A stretch of DNA of 64,000 nucleotides, taken from NCBI GenBank assembly GCA_036490175.1, contig DASXEJ010000393.1:23167-87166 (forward strand). The letters run 5' to 3'. The notes beneath the pieces are model-generated. The model was not told the origin of the DNA, ran no database searches, and saw nothing but the letters and a program-made list of their open reading frames with translations. Below, piece by piece: positions 16,905 to 25,331 of the stretch (its first letter is position 1; each line of letters begins with the position of its first letter). Made by a program: the position numbers and the translations under genes. This DNA comes from Pirellulales bacterium (GTDB taxonomy: Bacteria > Planctomycetota > Planctomycetia > Pirellulales > JACPPG01).

Positions 16905-17202
16905 GCACGTACCTCCTGCGTCGCCTGACATTTCCTTCCCCCCGAGGCAACCATATTACTTATCGCCGCGGCGGGGTCCTGAATATCGGCCGTTGATTGT
17001 CGCAGAATGGGGCAAGATGGCAATCCTGCGTGGACGATGAGACGGCCGCGACTGACTTTGACCCACATTGCCCATCCCGTTAGAGTTGAGGACTGGCGGC
17101 GCTGGCATGTGGCCGGTGTGAAACCAGGGCGATGGCGTGCGGGTATATGTGCGCGCACCTGCTGAGGTGTGCCTGTTTCAATAATCGACAAGGGTGATAT
17201 CC

Positions 17203-19263
17203 ATGAAGCGTCTGGCCGCATGTTTGCTCGTCGTGGCACTGGCCACTCCGCTGGTTCGGGCCGAAGACCACGCCCCTCTTGGCCGGATGGTCGAGAACTT
17301 CAAGTTGCAAGACTATCGCGGCGCCGAGCACGCGCTGCACGACATCGCGGGCAAGCAAGCCACCGTGATTGCGTTTTTGGGGACCGAATGCCCGCTAGCC
17401 AAGTGGTACGGCCCTCGGCTGGCGGAATTGGCCGACAAGTACGCGGCACAAGGTGTGACATTCATTGGCATCGATTCCAACCGCCAGGATTCGCTCAGCG
17501 AGATCTCGGCCTACGCCCGCACAAGCGGTATCAAGTTTCCGCTGCTGAAGGACACGGGCAATACCGTGGCCGACGCCATCGGAGCAACGCGCACGCCCGA
17601 GGTGTTCCTGATCGACAAGGATCAAGTAGTGCGCTACTCGGGGCGCATCGACGATCGCTCGGGCATCGGCTTTGTGCGTGACAAGGCCACGCACGACTAT
17701 TTGGTCGCCGCGCTCGACGCGTTGTTGGCGGGCAAGGCCATCGCGACGTCGCATGTCGATACCGTGGGTTGCCTCATCGGTCGCCAGCGCGAGGTATCGG
17801 GTGACGGCAGCGTCACCTACTCGAACCAGATCGCGCGGATCTTTCAGGAACATTGCGTCAGCTGCCATCGGCAGGGCGAGATCGGTCCCTTTGCGATGAC
17901 CGACTACAGCGAGGTTGCCGGCTGGGCCGACATGATTGCCGAAGTGGTGCGCGAGCGGCGGATGCCTCCTTGGCACGCCAATCCCGAATTCGGGCACTTC
18001 CGCAACGACATCAGCCTGTCGACGGAAGAAAAAGACGCCATTCTCAAGTGGGTCGCCGCGGGCGCTCCGGAAGGAAACCCGACCGACTTGCCGAAGCCGC
18101 GCCAGTTTGTCGAGGGGTGGACGCTGCCGCAGGCGCCCGACCTGGTGGTCAACATACAGGATGAAGCCTACAAGGTGCCGGCCGATGGTGTCGTGGAATA
18201 TCAATACTTTGTCGTCGATCCCGGCTTCACCGAAGACAAATGGGTAAAGGCCAGCCAGATCCTGCCCGGCAGCGCGCAGGTCGTGCACCACGTGCTGTGC
18301 TTCGTACAGGCGCCCGGCAAAGACCGCGGCAATATTGACGAGAACGGGCTGGGTTTTTTAGCGGCCTATGTGCCGGGCTACCGCGCGACGCCATTCCCCG
18401 CTGGCATGGCGAAGCATGTTCCGGCTGGGTCGAAACTGGTGTTTCAAATGCACTACACGCCCGTGGGTAAAGAGCATGCCGATCTATCAAAGATCGGTTT
18501 TGTCTTCGCCAAGCCGGAAGAGTTGACGCACATGGTGCAGACTGTGTCGACCGGCAACCGCGGGATTAACATTCCTCCGCATGCCGAGGATTACAGCCGC
18601 GAGGCGTTGATGGCGCCCTACAAACACGATTTGACGGTTCTATCGTACTCGCCGCACATGCATGTCCGCGGCAAGGCGTTTTCGTACGAGGCCATCTATC
18701 CGGACGGTAAGCGCGAAATGCTGCTGGACATCCCGCGTTACGATTTCAATTGGCAAACCACCTACGAGTTGACCGAAGCCAAGACTCTGCCCCCAGGCAC
18801 GCGTGTGCACTGTGTGGCCCATTGGGACAACTCGGAGAACAACCTGGCAAATCCTGATCCCTCGGCCACGGTGAATTGGGGCGACCAGACGTTCGAGGAA
18901 ATGATGATCGGATTCTTCGACGTAGCCGTGCCCATCGATCGCGAGAAGCTACTGGCCGACGGAACGGTTCCCAGGCTGGAGCCGGCCGCGACCATCGAAG
19001 AGCGGGCCAAGGAGCTAATTAGCCAGCTCGACGGCAACAATGATGGAAAACTAACCAAGGATGAAGTGCCCGAACGCTTCCGGCTGATGTTCGGCTTTCT
19101 CGACGGCAATAAAGATGGATTCGTCGACGCTGACGAGGCGCTGGTCTTTATCAAGGCCAGTGGCGGACGGCGTTTTGAGGGGGGTGGTGGTCGCGGCGGA
19201 CGTCGGCAGCGCAACGAAGAGAAGAAGCCCGCGGCAGAGTCCGAAGCGCCAGCGGGCACGTGA
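17203..19263 (+). CDS. Secreted fusion: redoxin, cytochrome-c-like motif, PHM-like copper domain, EF-hands
   Basis: A 686-residue exported protein. The signal peptide MKRLAACLLVVALATPLVRA is followed by a redoxin domain (FLGTECPLAKWYGPRL; only one Cys of the motif). A single heme-c binding motif follows at about residue 222 (EHCVSCHRQGEIGPF). The domain after it resembles copper type II monooxygenases (peptidylglycine hydroxylating type), with HHVLCF, FQMHYTP and SPHMHVRGK supplying candidate copper ligands. Two EF-hands follow (DGNNDGKLTKDEV and DGNKDGFVDADEA) and then a Gly/Arg-rich tail. The AAGGGTG box supports the start at 17203. The reaction is unknown. The fused order is characteristic of planctomycete proteins as I recall them, but I cannot confirm copper binding. 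Confidence 0.85.
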   Translation: MKRLAACLLVVALATPLVRAEDHAPLGRMVENFKLQDYRGAEHALHDIAGKQATVIAFLGTECPLAKWYGPRLAELADKYAAQGVTFIGIDSNRQDSLSEISAYARTSGIKFPLLKDTGNTVADAIGATRTPEVFLIDKDQVVRYSGRIDDRSGIGFVRDKATHDYLVAALDALLAGKAIATSHVDTVGCLIGRQREVSGDGSVTYSNQIARIFQEHCVSCHRQGEIGPFAMTDYSEVAGWADMIAEVVRERRMPPWHANPEFGHFRNDISLSTEEKDAILKWVAAGAPEGNPTDLPKPRQFVEGWTLPQAPDLVVNIQDEAYKVPADGVVEYQYFVVDPGFTEDKWVKASQILPGSAQVVHHVLCFVQAPGKDRGNIDENGLGFLAAYVPGYRATPFPAGMAKHVPAGSKLVFQMHYTPVGKEHADLSKIGFVFAKPEELTHMVQTVSTGNRGINIPPHAEDYSREALMAPYKHDLTVLSYSPHMHVRGKAFSYEAIYPDGKREMLLDIPRYDFNWQTTYELTEAKTLPPGTRVHCVAHWDNSENNLANPDPSATVNWGDQTFEEMMIGFFDVAVPIDREKLLADGTVPRLEPAATIEERAKELISQLDGNNDGKLTKDEVPERFRLMFGFLDGNKDGFVDADEALVFIKASGGRRFEGGGGRGGRRQRNEEKKPAAESEAPAGT

Positions 19264-19340
19264 TAGTACGTCAGGTAGCCACGAGGTAATCGTCCTCTGG
19301 CTATTTGACGGCGGCGTTGCGCTGCCAGATAATTGCCGTT

Positions 19341-20075
19341 ATGGCAGGGCAAAAGGCAGGACAAAAGGTTCTGAGGACGGTGGCTGTTCTCAGTTCCCTG
19401 GTGCTGGTGGGCGGCTACGTTTACGAGCGCGCCGGGGGTGGGTTGTTTTCAAGTGCGCGTGAATCAGGTCGCGATCTGCTGCCAGGTTCGAAAGTCAAGA
19501 CGCACATTATCCCGCCAACGGCGGTATTTAGTGATAGTGAATCCGCGCCCCTTGTGTCCGAGGCGAATGTAGCGGCCGACCAGCCGCACAACCCGTCATC
19601 CGGGCCGCGAACACTTCTGCCCGGGTCGAAGTTGCCGGGTGTCGTGTTCAGTGAAACAAAGGTCGACTTCGCCAGTCCGATTGTGCCGAAAGGGGCGCCA
19701 CTTGATCCCTTCTCGGAGCCACCGCCTGACGTTATTCCGTCAATAGTGCCGGCAGCGCAGCAGACTCGTGCCAAGCGGCCGAGATCGTTGCGCGCGAAAT
19801 CGCCTCGGAACGCGCCAAAAGACCCGTTTGCGGTACATGAGCGCGTCATGCTGCCAGGATCAAAATCAGTACGCTTGATTTTCAAAGAAGAGTTACTCGA
19901 ACGTAAGGACTCGCCTGTTGAACAGGACAACCCAGTCGACCCCTTTGGGGATGACGTGGGTACGGCGGCGCCAGAGGCAGTCAGCGGTGATGATCCCTTT
20001 AGCGTGGAACCGGACGCAGTTGTGCCCGACACGCCGCCGAGCGATGATCCCTTTAATCCTTCGGCCCAGCCATGA
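19341..20075 (+). CDS. Membrane-anchored protein with three LPGSK repeats
   Basis: A 244-residue protein with an N-terminal hydrophobic segment (VLRTVAVLSSLVLVGGYVY) that anchors or exports it. The rest is low-complexity and Pro/Asp/Ser-rich. Three spaced repeats are visible: LLPGSKVKTHIIPP, LLPGSKLPGVVFSETK and MLPGSKSVRLIFKEE. Repeated DPF motifs (LDPFSEPP, DPFGDDV, DDPFSVE, DDPFNPS) mark the C-terminal half. I do not recognise the family. The stop overlaps the next gene's ATG (ATGA at 20072-20075), so translation is coupled to the desaturase-like enzyme. Confidence 0.75.
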   Translation: MAGQKAGQKVLRTVAVLSSLVLVGGYVYERAGGGLFSSARESGRDLLPGSKVKTHIIPPTAVFSDSESAPLVSEANVAADQPHNPSSGPRTLLPGSKLPGVVFSETKVDFASPIVPKGAPLDPFSEPPPDVIPSIVPAAQQTRAKRPRSLRAKSPRNAPKDPFAVHERVMLPGSKSVRLIFKEELLERKDSPVEQDNPVDPFGDDVGTAAPEAVSGDDPFSVEPDAVVPDTPPSDDPFNPSAQP

Positions 20076-20983
20076 GCGTGCCGGCGCTGCTCTATTCTTG
20101 CGGCCTGAGCTTCTTGTTTCTGTGTCTGATTTTCCGTCCGCTGGAATGGGCGTTTCCGGCCAGGCCTGCGCAGCGTTTCTTTCGTCCCGCCTGGTTTACC
20201 GACCTGTGTTTCTTCCTCGGGCAGTACCTGTTGTGGGGCGGGCTCGTGTTCTGGCTATTGAGCCGTGCGGGCGATTGGCTCGACGGCGTCGTGCCTGCGC
20301 ATTTTCGCGACTCGGTTGCGGGGCAGCCCTGGTGGCTGCAAGCAATCGAAGTGGTTCTGCTCAGCGATCTGTGCGTCTATTGGGGACATCGGTTGCAGCA
20401 CAACGTCGGCTTTCTGTGGCGCTTTCATTCGATCCATCATAGTGCCCAGCATCTCGATTGGCTGGCCGCTCATCGCGAGCATCCGGTCGACACGGTCTAC
20501 ACGCTGGGGCTGATCAATCTGCCGGCCTTCGTGTTGGGCTTTCCGCTCGAGACCTTGGCCGGGCTAATTGCGTTTCGTGGTATTTGGGCGATTTACATTC
20601 ACTCGAACGTGCGATTGCCGCTGGGGCCTTTGCGCGTGCTCTTGGGCGCGCCGGAGCTGCACCATTGGCATCACGATCGCGATCGCAATGCCGGCAATTA
20701 CGCCAACATCTCGCCATTGATGGACGTGATCTTCGGCACCTACCGCTGTCCCGATCACGAGCCCGAGCGATTCGGCATTCGCGAGGAGATTTCTGGCAGC
20801 TATGTCGGTCAGATGTTGCACCCATTCCTGCCGCGTCGCCGCGCGCGGCAAGTCGTCGATCGATCGCTGGTCGTCGTAGCGGCCAGCGTCGAGGCGCCGT
20901 CGAGTCAGGTGCTTAGCGCACCGACAGTCAACACGCGAACCACGGCCCCAGAGGCCGATCGAGTGCATGTCCCTGTCGCCTGA
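20072..20983 (+). CDS. Sterol desaturase/fatty acid hydroxylase family membrane protein
   Basis: A 303-residue integral membrane protein with at least four hydrophobic segments and the diagnostic histidine clusters of the di-iron hydroxylase superfamily: GHRLQH, FHSIHHSAQH, HREHPVD and ELHHWHHDRD. Family members hydroxylate or desaturate lipids, using two iron atoms and oxygen. The substrate is not predictable; some planctomycetes make sterols or hopanoids, but nothing here ties it to those. It is coupled to the LPGSK-repeat protein by a four-base overlap. Confidence 0.9.
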   Translation: MSVPALLYSCGLSFLFLCLIFRPLEWAFPARPAQRFFRPAWFTDLCFFLGQYLLWGGLVFWLLSRAGDWLDGVVPAHFRDSVAGQPWWLQAIEVVLLSDLCVYWGHRLQHNVGFLWRFHSIHHSAQHLDWLAAHREHPVDTVYTLGLINLPAFVLGFPLETLAGLIAFRGIWAIYIHSNVRLPLGPLRVLLGAPELHHWHHDRDRNAGNYANISPLMDVIFGTYRCPDHEPERFGIREEISGSYVGQMLHPFLPRRRARQVVDRSLVVVAASVEAPSSQVLSAPTVNTRTTAPEADRVHVPVA

Positions 20984-21047
20984 ACGATTTGCTGTGGCGC
21001 GCAAGGCGAGGGCGCGCGGTGATGGCGCGGGACGGCCTCGACGATCC

Positions 21048-21308
21048 TCAGCCCTTAGCCAGGATCTCTTCCAGCAACTTGGCCACCAACGACGGATTGT
21101 CCGTCTTGACCAAATGGTCGATGCGCGTCGTCGGGATCTTCAACTTTTCCAAAGTCGCCACGACCTTGGTCCACTGCTTCTGGCGGGCTTTGCCGTCGGC
21201 CAGATACAGCTCGGTGATCTGCTCTCCCAGACGCTGCGTCAGAATCGCATCCTGATTCTGGTAGAAGTTCTTGATGATGTTCTGCTGATATTTAGTGCGT
21301 TCCACCAT
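21048..21308 (-). CDS. Small conserved-looking protein of unknown function
   Basis: An 86-residue protein from the ATG at 21308 (MVERTKYQQNIIKNFYQN), with GAGG 11 bases upstream. It is helix-rich and ends TDNPSLVAKLLEEILAKG. A longer frame to 21449 has a weaker composition and is not preferred. It contains no membrane segment or signal. Codon use is normal for the region. Function unknown. Confidence 0.6.
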   Translation of the reverse strand: MVERTKYQQNIIKNFYQNQDAILTQRLGEQITELYLADGKARQKQWTKVVATLEKLKIPTTRIDHLVKTDNPSLVAKLLEEILAKG

Positions 21309-21636
21309 CGGCTGTTCGTCCTCAAGAACTTCGGGTTGGGTCGAGGCAGTATTAAAAGGCACTCCCGCACGGGAGCGCCAAGAGACACTGTTAAGCTGTG
21401 CGTCTAAGTCGAACTTTACTGAGAAGTCTATCCCCCGGCTCGCTGGCAAAGCAATCGGCTTTTTCTGGTGGGGGACTTAACCCGGGCTGGGCCGCGCGGT
21501 GCAGACTCACAGGCACCGTGAACCGGCGCGGACAGTTTGGTGTCCCTGCCGGTCGGCGGTTGGTATATTTCATGTTCCTGCCGGCGTGCCGTCCAGGCAA
21601 ACCCTACCGTTTCCCCGCACAATCGGATCCCAGCGG
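21309..21636. other. Intergenic region upstream of lysA
   Basis: About 330 bases between a leftward small gene and lysA. In-frame read-through upstream of lysA to 21499 exists but is not typical of the family. I see no strong structure. Confidence 0.45.
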
Positions 21637-22941
21637 ATGTCAACTTCCTCGTCTCGCACGTTAACCGCCCCGGCCGACGCTTTTCCCACCCTCCGCAGCG
21701 AGATTGCCGGCCTGCCGGTGGGCGATCTGGCGGCGAAGTTCGGCACGCCGCTGTACGCCTACGACGCCGCCAAGATCTGCGAGCGGATCGAAGACCTGCG
21801 CGTCTTCGACACGATCCGCTACGCACAGAAGGCAAACTCGAATCTCGCCATTCTCGATTTGGTACGTCGTCAAGGCGTGCTAGTCGATGCGGTGAGCGCC
21901 GGCGAGGTGCAGCGCGCGCAGGCCGCGGGCTATGCGACCCACGGCGATCCCCCGCCGATCGTCTACACCGCCGATATCTTCGATCGCGAAGCGCTCGACC
22001 TGGTCACGGGCCTCGGGCTGCACGTGAATTGCGGCTCGCCCGACATGATCGATCAATTGGGCGAGCGTGCGCCGGGCAGCGCGATCACGTTGCGCGTAAA
22101 TCCGGGGTTCGGCCACGGCCACAGCCGCAAGACAAACACCGGCGGCGAGCAGTCGAAGCACGGTATCTGGCACGAGCAGCTCGACGATTGTCTGCGCCGC
22201 GCCGATCACCACGGTTTGCAAATCACGGGCCTGCATTTGCACATTGGCTCGGGCACCGATTTGGAGCATCTATCCCAAGTTTGCGAGGCGATGGAAAAGC
22301 TGGCCCTGACGGCCGGACGATCGATCAATTCGATCAGCGCCGGTGGCGGCTTGCCGGTGCCGTATCGGTCGGGCGAATCGTACGTCGACGTCGACGTCTA
22401 TTTTCAATTATGGGACGCGACGCGCAAGCGACTGGAAACGGCCTTTGGCCATCCAGTGCATCTGGAAATCGAGCCGGGCCGATACCTGGTCGCCGAGAGC
22501 GGCTACCTGGTCTCCGAGATTCGCGCCATCAAGCGGATGGGGGCCAACACGTTCTATTTGCTCGACGCGGGCTTCAACAATCTGGCCCGGCCAATCTTGT
22601 ACGGGTCGTACCATCCGATGGCGGTGGTGCCGCGCGGCGAGCATTCCGGCACGCGCCCCACGGTCGAAGTGATCGTCGGTGGTCCGCTGTGCGAGTCGGG
22701 GGACATCTTCACGCAGACCGAAGGGGGCTTTGTCGCCACCCGCAGTTTGCCGGCCGCGCAAGTGGGAGACCTGGTCGTTATCGAGAATGCCGGCGCGTAC
22801 GGCGCCGTGATGGGCTCGAATTACAACTCGAAGCCGATCGCCGCCGAAGTCCTTATCCGCTCGGGACAAGCCCACCTAGTCCGCGAGCGTCAATCGTTCG
22901 CAGACCTGGTCCGCGGTGAATCGATCCCACCGGCCGAATAG
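21637..22941 (+). CDS. lysA: Diaminopimelate decarboxylase
   Basis: A 434-residue fold-type III PLP decarboxylase. The N-terminal TIM barrel has the PLP lysine in DTIRYAQKANSNLA, HLHIGSGTDLEH and SAGGGLPVPY. The LEIEPGRYLV strand and a PLCESGDIFT motif with a late ENAGAYGAVMGSNYN follow; the Cys and Tyr of these are the usual active-site residues from the partner subunit. It decarboxylates meso-diaminopimelate to lysine. The ATG at 21637 matches the family. The gene stands alone on its strand, followed by a vWA operon about 200 bases on. Confidence 0.92.
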   Translation: MSTSSSRTLTAPADAFPTLRSEIAGLPVGDLAAKFGTPLYAYDAAKICERIEDLRVFDTIRYAQKANSNLAILDLVRRQGVLVDAVSAGEVQRAQAAGYATHGDPPPIVYTADIFDREALDLVTGLGLHVNCGSPDMIDQLGERAPGSAITLRVNPGFGHGHSRKTNTGGEQSKHGIWHEQLDDCLRRADHHGLQITGLHLHIGSGTDLEHLSQVCEAMEKLALTAGRSINSISAGGGLPVPYRSGESYVDVDVYFQLWDATRKRLETAFGHPVHLEIEPGRYLVAESGYLVSEIRAIKRMGANTFYLLDAGFNNLARPILYGSYHPMAVVPRGEHSGTRPTVEVIVGGPLCESGDIFTQTEGGFVATRSLPAAQVGDLVVIENAGAYGAVMGSNYNSKPIAAEVLIRSGQAHLVRERQSFADLVRGESIPPAE

Positions 22942-23139
22942 GCGAGACGTCCCCGGGTGCAAATCCCACGGCGCTGGGGGCCCTCTGCCGATAATAGATC
23001 TGCCGCGACCAGTGCCGGAAATCTCGCCCTTTGGGGAGGCCGGATCACCTCGCGTTGACCCATCTTCGCCGGCGACCTAGAATCGAGTGTTCGCTCGTAA
23101 TTCTTTGATTCGTTTGGATTTAGCGTTACGGAGTGCGGC

Positions 23140-24210
23140 ATGGCCGCGAGCCCGCCCTTGGCCCGATCGCGCGTGCGCCGGCCTCCGCTGTGGCTGCGGC
23201 TCAGTATGCCCTCGTGGCTGGTCTCTCTCCTCCTTCATGCCACGCTGCTGGTGGTCTTGGCAGTAACGGTGCAGGTGCGCCCGCGTGGCTTGCCTGGCGG
23301 CTTCGGGCGCGAGGGGTTGTCACTTTTCGAATCCAGCGGCGCAGGGGAGGGCTCGGGCGAGTATTTCGACGACGAACCGTCGGGCGGCGGTCCAGGAGCG
23401 ATGGTTAACGTTTCCTCCGCGGCCGAAGCATCCTGGGGAAATGGTTCTGACCAAGGTGCCGGCGGCGCACTGTTCGATGACGCGCCCCCAGTCGATGCCC
23501 TGGCAGCACTACCCAAGACGGCAGGCGGCGGAGGAATGGGTTCGGTCGGAGAGGGCATCGCCGGAGCCACGGGCGCCGGCGGCTTTACCTCGGGCTCTGG
23601 TTCAGGTTCGGGCTCTGGGGGAAAAGGACGTGGCGGACCTGCTGGCGGTCGCGCGCGAACGAAGCTCTATGGCATCGAGGCCGATGGCTACAAGTTTATC
23701 TACGTCTTCGATCGCTCGGGCAGCATGGGGGGCTCGGGACAGAACACGCCGCTAAGTTCGGCGAAGGCCAACCTGCTGGCTAGCCTGGAAAGTCTGGGAG
23801 ACACGCACCAGTTCCAGATTATTTTCTACAACGAAAAGCCCACCATGTTCGCGCTGGCCGGCCATCCCGACCGATTGGTGTTTGGCAACGAGGCGAATCG
23901 GGCGACCGCGCGGCAGTTTGTCCGCAATATCGTGGCCGATGGCGGCACGCGGCACGAAGAGGCGCTGTGGATGGCGCTCAACATGCAACCGGATGTGATC
24001 TTCTTTCTCACCGACGCCGACCAGCCTGAGCTGTCGCCCTCGCAAATGGAGAGGATCCAACGTGCTAACAATGGACGGTGCTCGATCAACACGATCGAGT
24101 TTGGATTGGGCCCGCCGATCCATAGCGATAACTTCCTGGTGCGATTGGCGCGGGAAAACAACGGCAAGTACACGTACGTCGATGTCTCCAAAAATGCGCT
24201 CAATCCGTAG
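23140..24210 (+). CDS. Membrane-anchored von Willebrand factor A domain protein
   Basis: A 356-residue protein. A transmembrane segment lies at ~24-46 (WLVSLLLHATLLVVLAVTV). It is followed by a long Gly/Ser-rich linker (48-175) and then a vWA domain whose MIDAS begins VFDRSGSM (D191). The domain also has a TRHEEALWMAL segment and a FFLTDADQPELS strand. The topology resembles batch-type or TonB/ExbB-associated vWA proteins, with the vWA domain exported. The next gene overlaps its stop. With two TPR proteins downstream it forms a three-gene unit that may assemble at the membrane. Confidence 0.86.
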   Translation: MAASPPLARSRVRRPPLWLRLSMPSWLVSLLLHATLLVVLAVTVQVRPRGLPGGFGREGLSLFESSGAGEGSGEYFDDEPSGGGPGAMVNVSSAAEASWGNGSDQGAGGALFDDAPPVDALAALPKTAGGGGMGSVGEGIAGATGAGGFTSGSGSGSGSGGKGRGGPAGGRARTKLYGIEADGYKFIYVFDRSGSMGGSGQNTPLSSAKANLLASLESLGDTHQFQIIFYNEKPTMFALAGHPDRLVFGNEANRATARQFVRNIVADGGTRHEEALWMALNMQPDVIFFLTDADQPELSPSQMERIQRANNGRCSINTIEFGLGPPIHSDNFLVRLARENNGKYTYVDVSKNALNP

Positions 24211-25318
24211 CACGACTGGTTGCCTCTGGCGCGCGACCGCTGGCACTCGTAGCCGACTGGCGCCTGGGCATCGCCTGGGGACGGCGCCATTGGGGAAGTG
24301 GTTCCTGGCGGCCCTGACGTTTATTGCCTGGTCGGCCCGCAATGTGGCGGCCGATGACGCGGTGTATCTGGCCGCCGGGGGAAATTCGCAAGCACGGGCG
24401 AAAATCCCGGGCCAGATTCTGGATTACAACGGCCGGGAGCTGGTGTTGAAAACTCCTGGCGGCGAAAAGCGCTATCCCACTGACCAGGTCGTCGATGTCG
24501 ATACCGAGTGGACCCCCGTGCATCTGGCGGCGGACGAGCTGTTCGACAGGCGCGAGTATGCCGCGGCGCTCTCCAAGTACGAAGAGTCCATGCGCGGCGA
24601 GTCGCGCCGCTGGGTGCAGCGCCGCATCGTCGCCCAAATGATTTGGTGCCTGCGGAACGTCGACCAATATCGGCGCGCCGCGGACCTCTTTTTAGCGCTC
24701 GCCAAAGATGACCCGGCAATGTTGTACTTCGCCTGTATTCCGCTGCGCTGGTTGCCGGGCCAGCCGACGGCCGAGCTCGATAAGAAAAGCCGCGAATGGC
24801 TGGCGAGCGACCTGCCACCGGCCACGCTGATTGGTGCCAGCCATTTACTGTCGACGGGCGACCGCGCGGCGATCGTCGCCCGTCTGGAAAAGCTGGCCGA
24901 CAGCAAGAATGCCCGCGTAGCGGCGCTGGCCCGGGCCTTGATGTGGAGCGCCACGTTTACTTCGGCCACGTCCAAGCAACTACAACAATGGAGCCGCGAC
25001 ATCGAGAAATTTCCCGATGCCGTGCGGGCGGGCCCCTACTTTGTATTGGGGCGGGCACTGCTGCAACACCAGCAGCCTGAGGATGCGGCGCTCAACCTGC
25101 TGCACGTGCCGCTGCTGTATGCCGACGATCGGACGCTGGCCGCGACCGCGCTGTGCGAAGCCGGGCACGCGCTGGAACAGGCAAAGCGGCCAGACGGGGC
25201 GGCGCGCTTGTACCGCGAGGTGCTGGGCGATTATCCAGACTCACGGCCGGCCGCCGATGCGCAGCAGCGTCTTAAAGATATCGATGCAAAACCGGTCGCG
25301 CCGGCTGAAGGCGACTGA
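24194..25318 (+). CDS. Secreted tetratricopeptide-type repeat protein
   Basis: About 374 residues from ATG 24194, which overlaps the preceding stop by 17 bases. A TTG at 24290 would give a cleaner signal peptide (MGKWFLAALTFIAWSARNVAA) and is an alternative start. The mature part has TPR-like helix pairs (ADELFDRREYAAALSKYEES, YRRAADLFLALAKDDPA, HALEQAKRPDGAARLYREVL, then YPDSRPAADAQQRL). TPR arrays are protein-binding scaffolds. It lies between the vWA gene and a larger TPR gene in the same direction, with 13 bases to the latter. Confidence 0.8.
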   Translation: MRSIRSTTGCLWRATAGTRSRLAPGHRLGTAPLGKWFLAALTFIAWSARNVAADDAVYLAAGGNSQARAKIPGQILDYNGRELVLKTPGGEKRYPTDQVVDVDTEWTPVHLAADELFDRREYAAALSKYEESMRGESRRWVQRRIVAQMIWCLRNVDQYRRAADLFLALAKDDPAMLYFACIPLRWLPGQPTAELDKKSREWLASDLPPATLIGASHLLSTGDRAAIVARLEKLADSKNARVAALARALMWSATFTSATSKQLQQWSRDIEKFPDAVRAGPYFVLGRALLQHQQPEDAALNLLHVPLLYADDRTLAATALCEAGHALEQAKRPDGAARLYREVLGDYPDSRPAADAQQRLKDIDAKPVAPAEGD

Positions 25319-25331
25319 ATTTTCAGGCGAC

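Noticed and set aside
21537..22919. 460-codon plus-strand frame overlapping lysA
   Set aside because: It is the +1 shadow of lysA, with an Arg-rich composition; the lysA frame has all catalytic motifs.
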